A stretch of 39,484 nt of DNA from the NCBI GenBank assembly GCA_002371345.1, contig DFHY01000004.1, positions 1 to 39,484 of the forward strand. The letters run 5' to 3'. The DNA comes from Lachnospiraceae bacterium UBA3711 (GTDB lineage Bacteria; Bacillota; Clostridia; Lachnospirales; Lachnospiraceae). A model generated the notes under the pieces. It was not told the origin of the DNA. It searched no databases and was given only the letters and a program-made list of their open reading frames with translations. Made by a program: the position numbers and the translations under genes. This document shows positions 33,086-39,484 of the stretch, piece after piece; the stretch's first letter is position 1; every line of letters begins with the position of its first letter.

Positions 33086-34024
33086 TTATAACCCCATCTG
33101 TGCGGCAACCTCAGCAGCAAAGTCTTCCTGCTTCTTCTCAAGGCCCTCACCGGTCTCAAAGCGGATGAATCCGTTGATCCTGATGTTAGCGCCCTCAGCC
33201 TTCGCAACTTCCTGTACATACTGAGCTACAGACTGCTTGCCATCCTCGGCCTTGACATAGACCTGATCCATCAGGCAGATATCCTTGAGTTCCTTCTTCA
33301 GTCTGCCCTGGACAGCTCCGGCGATAACCTTCTCAGGCTTGCCCGCCATCTTCGGATCCTCAGCGATCTGCTTGGACAGGATCTCGATCTCCTTATCCTT
33401 GAAGTCCTGCGGTACCTCTGACTCATCGACATACTTCGGATTCAGAGCGGCAACCTGCATGGCAATGTTCTTGCCCATCTCGCGAATCGCGTCATTATCC
33501 ACATCCGTCTTGATGTCAACAAGGGTAACGATCTTGCCGCCCATGTGGGTGTAGGCAATGATAACGCCCTCTTCCTCGACAAGCTGCTGGAAACGGCGGA
33601 TCTTAAGGTTCTCACCGATAACGGAGATCTGCGCCGCATTCGCGTCAGCAACAGTCTTGGACGGATCAGCCTTGGACGGTTCAGCGAGGAAAGCCTCGAG
33701 AGTAGCCGCAGCAGTCTCAAGTGCCTGCTCGGCGACTTCCTTGACATATGCCTGGAACTTCTCGTTCTTCGCGACGAAGTCAGTCTCAGAGTTGACTTCA
33801 ACAACAACAGCCCTCTTCCCGTCCGGAGTTACCAGAGGAAATGAAATACCTTCAGCAGCAATACGGCCGGCCTTCTTCTGCGCGGTCGCAAGACCTTTCT
33901 CTCTCAGCCAGTCGATTGCCTTCTCAATGTCACCTTCTACTGCAGTCAGGGCTTTCTTGCAGTCCATCATGCCGGATCCGGTCATCTCTCTAAGTTCCTT
34001 AACCATTGAAGCTGTGATAGCCAT
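33086..34024 (-). CDS. tsf: Translation elongation factor Ts
   Basis: The 312-residue EF-Ts exchanges GDP for GTP on EF-Tu. The N-terminal UBA-like domain MAITASMVKELREMTGSGMM and DCKKALTAVEGDIEKAIDWL is textbook, followed by EVNSETDFVAKNEKFQAYV, the core EF-Tu contact. ALNPKYVDESEVP and KKELKDICLMDQVYVK mark the C-terminal domain. ATG at 34024 is chosen because AGGAGA ends 6 bases before it; the ATG at 34030 directly abuts the RBS. It follows rpsB by 33 bases, the standard rpsB-tsf operon. Confidence 0.97.
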   Translation of the reverse strand: MAITASMVKELREMTGSGMMDCKKALTAVEGDIEKAIDWLREKGLATAQKKAGRIAAEGISFPLVTPDGKRAVVVEVNSETDFVAKNEKFQAYVKEVAEQALETAAATLEAFLAEPSKADPSKTVADANAAQISVIGENLKIRRFQQLVEEEGVIIAYTHMGGKIVTLVDIKTDVDNDAIREMGKNIAMQVAALNPKYVDESEVPQDFKDKEIEILSKQIAEDPKMAGKPEKVIAGAVQGRLKKELKDICLMDQVYVKAEDGKQSVAQYVQEVAKAEGANIRINGFIRFETGEGLEKKQEDFAAEVAAQMGL

Positions 34025-34057
34025 ATCCATTCTCCTTATTCTAATGCAATGCCGGAA

Positions 34058-34828
34058 TTACTCAGCCGGAGTCTCCTGCACTTCACCTGCATAGTCGATG
34101 CCCTCGCCCGTGAATACCTGATTCTCGATCGGAGCAGCGCCTTCAGTACCCTGTCTCGCTTCGATGACGGCATCAGCCATCTTAGAAACGATCAGACGGA
34201 CTGCACGGATAGCGTCGTCGTTGCCCGGGATAACATAGTCAAGATCCTCAGGATCACAGTTGGTATCCGCGATTCCGATAAGCGGGATTCCCAGCGCGTG
34301 CGCTTCCTGTACACAGATATGCTCTTTCTTCAGGTCTACGATAAAGATCGCATCCGGAAGCTTCTTCATCTCTTCGATTCCGCCGAGGTTCTTCTCAAGC
34401 TTCTCAAGCTCCTTCTCAAGCTTGATGACTTCCTTCTTCGGAAGCACCTGGAAAGTACCGTCAGCCTGCATCTTCTTGATATCCTTGAGCCTCTTGATAC
34501 GGCTCTGGATCGTCTTGAAGTTGGTCAGCATACCGCCGAGCCATCTCTCATTGACATAGTACATACCGCAGCGCTCCGCTTCCTGACGGATAGAATCCTG
34601 CGCCTGCTTCTTGGTGCCGACAAAAAGAATAGATCCGCCGTTAGCCGCGATATCACCGATAACATTGTAAGCGTCATCAATCATTCCGACCGTCTTCTGC
34701 AGGTCGATGATGTAGATGCCGTTGCGCTCCGTGTAGATGTACGGAGCCATCTTCGGGTTCCATCTCCTGGTCTGATGTCCGAAATGGACACCTGCTTCCA
34801 GCAGCTGTTTCATTGAAAGTACACTCAT
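34058..34828 (-). CDS. rpsB: 30S ribosomal protein S2
   Basis: The 256-residue protein starts MSVLSMKQLLEAGVHFGHQT, continues with RRWNPKMAPYIYTERNGIYI, RWLGGMLTNFKT, DLKKEHICVQEAHALGIPLI and the nucleotide-like DYVIPGNDDAIRAVRL. All are hallmarks of S2, which assembles late on the 30S subunit. ATG at 34828 follows AAGGAGA; upstream in-frame codons are leader and not part of the protein. The 119-base leader before the terminator at 34948 is GC-rich and could carry an S2 autoregulatory site, which I could not model. Confidence 0.97.
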   Translation of the reverse strand: MSVLSMKQLLEAGVHFGHQTRRWNPKMAPYIYTERNGIYIIDLQKTVGMIDDAYNVIGDIAANGGSILFVGTKKQAQDSIRQEAERCGMYYVNERWLGGMLTNFKTIQSRIKRLKDIKKMQADGTFQVLPKKEVIKLEKELEKLEKNLGGIEEMKKLPDAIFIVDLKKEHICVQEAHALGIPLIGIADTNCDPEDLDYVIPGNDDAIRAVRLIVSKMADAVIEARQGTEGAAPIENQVFTGEGIDYAGEVQETPAE

Positions 34829-34947
34829 CTCAGTTCTCCTTCTGGTTTGTACTTCCGCATACTTCCGCTCCGCGGGAACCAACCGGCACCGCCCGCAGAA
34901 TCCGCATGCGTGTTTATTCAGCAACTTTCACAGTATATCACGCATAA

Positions 34948-34986
34948 AGCCGCGGCGCAACATCAAAATACAGCTGCGCCGCGGCT
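34948..34986 (-). terminator. Terminator of the ABC export operon
   Basis: AGCCGCGGCGCA (34948-34959) and TGCGCCGCGGCT (34975-34986) form a perfect 12-bp GC-rich stem with a 15-base loop, 17 bases after the permease stop. The minus-strand tail is a short TTTA, so the U-tract is weak. Confidence 0.65.
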
Positions 34987-35003
34987 CACAATATCAGTTT
35001 TCA

Positions 35004-36260
35004 TCACTCTCTCCTGAGGGCTTCGATCGGGTCAAGGTTGGACGCCTGCACTGACGGCAAAAGTCCGAACACTATTCCGATCACCATCGAGAAGAGTACG
35101 GCAATCAACGCTGCCGGCCAGTTGATGCCTACAAGGATGCCGGTAAACCGGTGAATCAGCTGGCTCATGGCTATACCGGCAGCAACTCCGAGGATTCCTC
35201 CCAGGCTGGTAAGAACCGCCGCCTCGGTCAGGAACTGCCATAGTATCGCGCCTTTTCTGGCTCCGATAGCCTTCTTCAGACCGATCTCGTTGGTACGTTC
35301 CGTGACAGACACCAGCATGATATTCATGACGCCGATGCCTCCGACAAGGAGTGAAATGCCGGCAATCCAGACGAGCTGCAGGTTAGATGCATTTGCCAGC
35401 TCCTGCTGCTGTTTTACGATTCCGAGAAGATCCTCGGCACTGTATGTTATGGTTGAATTCTTGTTTGTGATGGCTTCATTCAGAATGTTCGCGGTCCTCT
35501 GTCCCGCCTTTGTCATCTCTTCAGTACTGGTTGCCTTAACCACAACATTCTCCGGCTCATCATACTGGAATACTATCGGCCATGTCGACTTTGGCATGAA
35601 GAAGATGCCGTTGGATCCGTCATCGTTCGTGTAATAGTCCTCCAGATCCTGAATGTCCGGCTCGTAAGTAGATGTCTTATAAACTACGCCTATTACCGTA
35701 AACGGCTGGCTGTTGATCTCGACTGTCTTTCCGAGCGGATTTGCTCCCTGAAAGAGGTTTTCCGACGCCGTCTGATCAACAACTATTACTCTGTGATAGT
35801 TGTCATAGTCTTCCTGCAGGAATTCTCTGCCGGTCCTGACCGCGTAGCTGAGCGTGTCGAAATAATCCATGTCAATTCCATAGATATTGAATTCGCTCAG
35901 GGACTTGTCCTTGTAATATACTCCGTCTGAGACAAACCGCGTAGTATAGCTGGTCATCTTCTCGACATTGTCCAGGGCCAGTATCCTCTGCCTCGTGTCA
36001 TCAGAGATAACCGGTATTCCCGTGGGAATCGATGACGAATCATATATCTGGTACGCCTCGCCGCCCTGGCTGAGGGTGACGTTAACCGTATTGTTTCCCG
36101 AACCGACCAGCTGATCACGAAGCGCGTTGTTGGTTCCCTGAATCGTTGAGACTATCGCGATGATCGAGGCGATTCCTATGATGATTCCCAGCATCGTCAG
36201 GAATGAGCGCATCTTATGCGACCATATTCCCTGAAATGCAAGCCGAACATTTTCTAACAT
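35004..36260 (-). CDS. MacB-like ABC transporter permease (FtsX fold)
   Basis: The 418-residue permease has an N-terminal TM helix (MRSFLTMLGIIIGIASIIAI), a large extracytoplasmic MacB_PCD domain (about 45-285) and three C-terminal TM helices in an FtsX domain (WIAGISLLVGGIGVMNIMLV, then VTERTNEIGLKKAIGARKGA, the coupling-loop signature, and LIAVLFSMVIGIVFGLLPSV). Unlike E. coli MacB it has no fused ATPase; the ATPase is the separate gene upstream. The layout ATPase-adaptor-permease is standard for Firmicute peptide, bacteriocin or antibiotic exporters. Start ATG at 36260 has AGAAGG 5 bases before; the gene follows the adaptor by 15 bases. The cargo is unknown. Confidence 0.9.
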   Translation of the reverse strand: MLENVRLAFQGIWSHKMRSFLTMLGIIIGIASIIAIVSTIQGTNNALRDQLVGSGNNTVNVTLSQGGEAYQIYDSSSIPTGIPVISDDTRQRILALDNVEKMTSYTTRFVSDGVYYKDKSLSEFNIYGIDMDYFDTLSYAVRTGREFLQEDYDNYHRVIVVDQTASENLFQGANPLGKTVEINSQPFTVIGVVYKTSTYEPDIQDLEDYYTNDDGSNGIFFMPKSTWPIVFQYDEPENVVVKATSTEEMTKAGQRTANILNEAITNKNSTITYSAEDLLGIVKQQQELANASNLQLVWIAGISLLVGGIGVMNIMLVSVTERTNEIGLKKAIGARKGAILWQFLTEAAVLTSLGGILGVAAGIAMSQLIHRFTGILVGINWPAALIAVLFSMVIGIVFGLLPSVQASNLDPIEALRRE

Positions 36261-36275
36261 ATTGCCTTCTGCCTC

Positions 36276-39221
36276 TTAGTAAATATCTCCGTCAACTGCC
36301 TTGAGGGATTCAACCTTCTCAGTGAGAGCCCCCTCTTCCACTCCGTCTCCATACGGAAACGCGATGTAGTCGTCCGGGGAAAGGCCTGACTTGATCGTAA
36401 CGATTCCCCAGTTGTTCGCTCCCGTCTCCAGATATCTCTTTTCAAGCAGGCCGTCCTTGCCCCGTACAAAGCAGTAGCTTCTCCCGTTTCCGTCCTTCCT
36501 GATAAAATACTCCTCCAGGCTCAGGCTTCCTCCGGATTCATCGTCCATCAATCCCTGCGGATTGGTGTTCGACAGGGACAGATCCACATAAGAATCCACC
36601 TCCAGTCCGTCAGCGTTCTCGATGTAGGCATAGAACGGGTAGTATGAAGAATTGGTATTCTCATCTCCGTAACCATAATACATGGAGCTGTTGGAGTCAG
36701 ACGGATACTCCGATATCTCTACTATCTCCGCCGTAAATGTGTTCCCGGTCTCATATGAGGTTCCGGTTATAACGTCTCCAACCTTCACTGTCTCAAGCGC
36801 GAGCTCATTTATCGTACCTTTAACATAGAGGCCTTCTTTTCCGGTAATGGTTATGAAAGCGTTGCTGCCCGATGAAGAATCCGTTGATCCGGCGCTCTTG
36901 ACGATCCCGTCCATGGTCGCGTATACAACCCTGCCGTCAAGGATCTTCTTGTACTCCTGTATGCCAAGCTCCGCCTCACGTATCTGCAGCTCTGTCTCCT
37001 TGATATTCTTCTCCTGCTCCTTTATCGCTTCCGCAAGCTCCTGCGCGGAGTAACCGAAATCATCTGAGCCGTCATCAGAGTCACCGAGGTTATCCTGAAG
37101 CAGCTTTCCTTCCGTTGAGATGACCGGAGCTGTATCAGTCGGCTCTTCCATGACATAGTTTGTATTCAGCGAGAGCACGGCGCCCCTCAGGAACTCGACC
37201 ATGGACTCGCCTGAGAAGATCTTGTTGTTCATGGCTCCGTACTGGCTTGAGAACTCAAATGACTGTGTTGAAGGATTGTATACAAACAGGCTGTCCGGGA
37301 GGCTCGCGTATTCGGTTACCGCCGCTCTCAGCGCTGTTTCATTGTTGACTGCCCAGTTAGCGTCCAGAGAAGATGACGCCGCATTGCCCGGGTTCAGTGT
37401 CATCATGGTGTTTATGAAATGATACGCGCACAGCCTGTCATATGCGGTCTGCATAACAGACGCTGTCGCATCGCCCACCTGACTGCGTGTGGCGGAACTG
37501 ACATTATAAGCCGTCACGGTTATAGTCTCGCCAAACAGATCAACCTTCTGGAACTCGCTTGCTTCTCCGAAATTGTTGCGGAACGTGTCCATGGCTGAGT
37601 TGATGGCACTCATCTGTCCGCTGATCGCGCCCCAGCCGCTGTCGACCGCCTGAGTGATGGCGTTCACCGACGACAGGAAACCATTCACATCCTCGATTGT
37701 CGTAGTTATGATCTCAGAATCATCATCTACGAAGACATCTCCCTCGAAGTTGGTTTCGAGCTCGTCAGCAACAGGGATGGCGTCGCCGGGAACCGGCGCT
37801 TCGGGATCAGTATTGCCGCCGTTTTCGTCAGACGTAGGTTGTGTGCCGGTTCCGGCGTCAGGGTTCGCTCCATCTTCAGGTAACTGGGTGTCATCACCGT
37901 CATTTACTATCTCGCCGCTGCTGTCACCGTCCGATATAATCTCCTCCGCTGATCCGACTGTCCCGCCGCCGTTCTGATCATTTCCATCATCGGAATTGGT
38001 ATCCTCCGCTCCTGTAGCCAGCGCAGGTGTCTCTTCATCATCACCTTCGATCAGATTTCCTGCCGTTCCCGCAGTCAGCGCAGGCGTCTCTTCGCCGGGC
38101 AGCGGCTCGGGCGATCCGCCAACCAGCGCGGGCGTATTCTCTCCCATGAACGGTGTCGCTCCGTTGACGATAGCATCCTGTGTATCTGTATTCTCATCTC
38201 CATCATCTTCAAAGATAGAGTCTGAGTTCCCAGCGCCGCTGCCATCCGCTGCTATCGCGTCAGGCTGAAGAAGTGCACCTTCCTCATCATTGCCGATGAG
38301 TTCAGTGATATTGAGTTCATTGACGCCAAGTCCGGTTCCATCAATGATCTGATGCTGGGCCAGGTAAGTGATTATATCCTGGACAGCCTCGTCGTCATAC
38401 TCCCTGCCGTTTCTGTCTACAACCTTGCCGTCAACCAGGTATATACCGAGCTTCTCGAGCGCGCCGCCTGCTGCGAGCAGGCAGAGATAGCTTCTGTAAT
38501 CCTCATCATCAACCAGCTCATCCTGCAGATCAAGGCCGGGAAGATCACCGTCAGAAGACATTCCAAGGAAGTCCATCGCCCCGACATAGTCAGTCCGCGG
38601 AATTGCCCTTGCTGAGAGTCTCGCCGCCGGCATGGCAGCCTTCGTGTCAGCCGCGCCCACGGCGCCGCTTCCCTGCTTCTGGACCCTTCCCGTTGATCTT
38701 CCTGAAGAGTCCGTGTTTACCGCTGTACTGCCGGAGTCAGAGGAATCATCCTCATCGTCTTCATCATCCGAATCATCGGCCGAGAAATCCGAATCGTCTG
38801 ACCCCGCAAGGCTTTCCGGCATCCTTCCGCTCTTCATGATCTCAAGATCCTTCTTCATGCCTTCCAGGGACAGCTCAAGACCGAGCTTCGTCAGCTCCTG
38901 CATCTCTTCCTTCAGTTCGTCGCCCAGCATATCGTATTCAAGAAGCTTGTCGCCCTTCTTGACACGGTCGCCCTGCTGGACATAAACGTCCACAAGCTCA
39001 TGGCTTGTATCCAGCGGTACCACCTGCGTATCCCTGGATATTATGGTTCCGCTGACTGTTTCGGAATCCCCCATGCCGTAGGAGGCGCTGTTCACTGACG
39101 GAACCGATACAACCTCAACAACCTTTACATTTGCTTCATTTGATCTTCTGACAAAAAACGATGTCGCGGCACCGGCGCCGGCAACAAGACATGCGGTTAT
39201 GATAATCGCTTTGATCTTCAT
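36276..39221 (-). CDS. Membrane-fusion/adaptor protein (MacA/HlyD type) with a giant acidic insertion
   Basis: The 981-residue adaptor has an N-terminal membrane anchor (KAIIITACLVAGAGAATSFF). A lipoyl-like half-domain follows (VYVQQGDRVKKGDKLLEYD, about 80-100), and the matching half near GRVVYATMDGIVKSAG (about 770), with coiled coil EQEKNIKETELQIREAELG just before. A C-terminal beta-barrel part ends the protein (GLYVKGTINELALETVKVGD and SGLSPDDYIAFPYGDG). Between the half-domains, instead of the usual short hairpin, lies about 650 residues. They include DSDDEDDEDDSSDSG (near 155), repeated ETPAL(T/A)(A)G blocks (about 360-405), Gly/Asn/Asp-rich tracts, and a folded region at about 500-700. 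ATG at 39221 (GGAGG upstream) overlaps the ATPase stop as ATGA. Family adaptors are commonly 350-550 residues. Confidence 0.85.
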   Translation of the reverse strand: MKIKAIIITACLVAGAGAATSFFVRRSNEANVKVVEVVSVPSVNSASYGMGDSETVSGTIISRDTQVVPLDTSHELVDVYVQQGDRVKKGDKLLEYDMLGDELKEEMQELTKLGLELSLEGMKKDLEIMKSGRMPESLAGSDDSDFSADDSDDEDDEDDSSDSGSTAVNTDSSGRSTGRVQKQGSGAVGAADTKAAMPAARLSARAIPRTDYVGAMDFLGMSSDGDLPGLDLQDELVDDEDYRSYLCLLAAGGALEKLGIYLVDGKVVDRNGREYDDEAVQDIITYLAQHQIIDGTGLGVNELNITELIGNDEEGALLQPDAIAADGSGAGNSDSIFEDDGDENTDTQDAIVNGATPFMGENTPALVGGSPEPLPGEETPALTAGTAGNLIEGDDEETPALATGAEDTNSDDGNDQNGGGTVGSAEEIISDGDSSGEIVNDGDDTQLPEDGANPDAGTGTQPTSDENGGNTDPEAPVPGDAIPVADELETNFEGDVFVDDDSEIITTTIEDVNGFLSSVNAITQAVDSGWGAISGQMSAINSAMDTFRNNFGEASEFQKVDLFGETITVTAYNVSSATRSQVGDATASVMQTAYDRLCAYHFINTMMTLNPGNAASSSLDANWAVNNETALRAAVTEYASLPDSLFVYNPSTQSFEFSSQYGAMNNKIFSGESMVEFLRGAVLSLNTNYVMEEPTDTAPVISTEGKLLQDNLGDSDDGSDDFGYSAQELAEAIKEQEKNIKETELQIREAELGIQEYKKILDGRVVYATMDGIVKSAGSTDSSSGSNAFITITGKEGLYVKGTINELALETVKVGDVITGTSYETGNTFTAEIVEISEYPSDSNSSMYYGYGDENTNSSYYPFYAYIENADGLEVDSYVDLSLSNTNPQGLMDDESGGSLSLEEYFIRKDGNGRSYCFVRGKDGLLEKRYLETGANNWGIVTIKSGLSPDDYIAFPYGDGVEEGALTEKVESLKAVDGDIY

Positions 39222-39484
39222 AGGCTCCACCCTCCGGCTGCTTCAATCCTTGTCCTGTCTGAATCAGTTCTCTCTGTAAGCACTCCGTCAAATATATTGC
39301 AGACTCTCTTTGCATAGGAAGCGATCTCGGGAGCGTGTGTGATCATGACGATCGTAACTCCCTCATCATTCAGCTCGTCAAACAGATCCATCAGCGCTTT
39401 GCTTGATCGCGAATCCAGCGCTCCGGTCGGCTCATCCGCCAGCAGAACCCTTGGGTTGTTTACCAGGGCGCGGGCAATCGCGAC
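39218..39484 (-). CDS. ABC transporter ATPase, MacB/LolD-like; 5' part outside window
   Basis: Only the last 88 residues are present. They contain the end of the signature region VAIARALVNNPRVLLADEP (Walker B), the D-loop GALDSRSSKAL and the switch His in TIVMITHAPEIASYAKRVC. The stop TGA overlaps the adaptor ATG as ATGA, so the ATPase and adaptor are translationally coupled. It powers the FtsX-type permease encoded further down the same operon. Confidence 0.92.
   Translation of the reverse strand, partial: VAIARALVNNPRVLLADEPTGALDSRSSKALMDLFDELNDEGVTIVMITHAPEIASYAKRVCNIFDGVLTERTDSDRTRIEAAGGWSL

Noticed and set aside
1..39484. tRNA, rRNA or CRISPR array
   Set aside because: No T-loop/acceptor-stem pattern, rRNA blocks or regularly spaced direct repeats were noticed on reading both strands.

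Overview
The window looks like a chromosomal segment of an anaerobic Firmicute, most likely a Lachnospiraceae-type Clostridium relative. The reasons are the strong AGGAGG-type ribosome binding sites, the rpsB-tsf pair, a phosphoketolase, a stand-alone cobI, a CmpB-type membrane protein, GGDEF signalling and several radical SAM enzymes. This placement is inferred from gene content and sequence flavour only. Almost everything lies on the minus strand. The plus-strand exceptions are the large gene at 1366-5214, an epimerase-like gene at 17674-18546 and an XRE regulator at 32415-32765.

Region by region. 1-950 is a cut-off secreted 5'-nucleotidase-type metallophosphatase. 1366-5214 is the most striking gene: a 1282-residue protein joining a TIGR03960-like B12-domain radical SAM enzyme to a C-terminal reverse transcriptase with an intact catalytic Asp pair. 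It is preceded by about 400 non-coding bases that hold a candidate structured RNA (1117-1232). 5276-8520 holds cobI and phosphoketolase. 8596-12551 holds two secreted proteins, a CmpB-type membrane protein and a RelA/SpoT-domain protein. 12607-13276 is a decayed patch with a GH127 beta-L-arabinofuranosidase remnant carrying internal deletions. 13277-15905 is a chain with TAATG overlaps: secreted sugar-binding protein, membrane diguanylate cyclase and a 21-codon ORF. 16114-18546 is a divergent pair of a SAM-methyltransferase-like protein and an epimerase-like protein.

18631-24286 is a minus-strand cluster of a two-domain flavodoxin/iron-sulfur flavoprotein, a radical SAM/SPASM enzyme, a radical SAM-methyltransferase fusion and a SxxK serine hydrolase. 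It resembles a peptide- or small-molecule-modifying pathway, but no convincing precursor peptide is visible.

24334-32765 is an accessory island with scars. It contains stubs of an alpha/beta hydrolase and of a Fic protein, a TOTE-type primase-helicase-PLD protein, a calcineurin-like phosphoesterase, an AlbA_2/Schlafen-type ATP-binding protein, a DUF2314-like protein, fragments of unrecognised genes, a small membrane protein like those of conjugative elements, and a divergent XRE regulator with palindromic operator-like sites. It reads as a defence or mobile-element region under erosion.

33086-34828 is core (tsf, rpsB). 34948-39484 is a three-gene MacAB-like ABC export operon (ATPase end, adaptor, permease). 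Its adaptor is swollen to about 980 residues by an acidic, repeat-rich insertion. No tRNA, rRNA or CRISPR array was seen.
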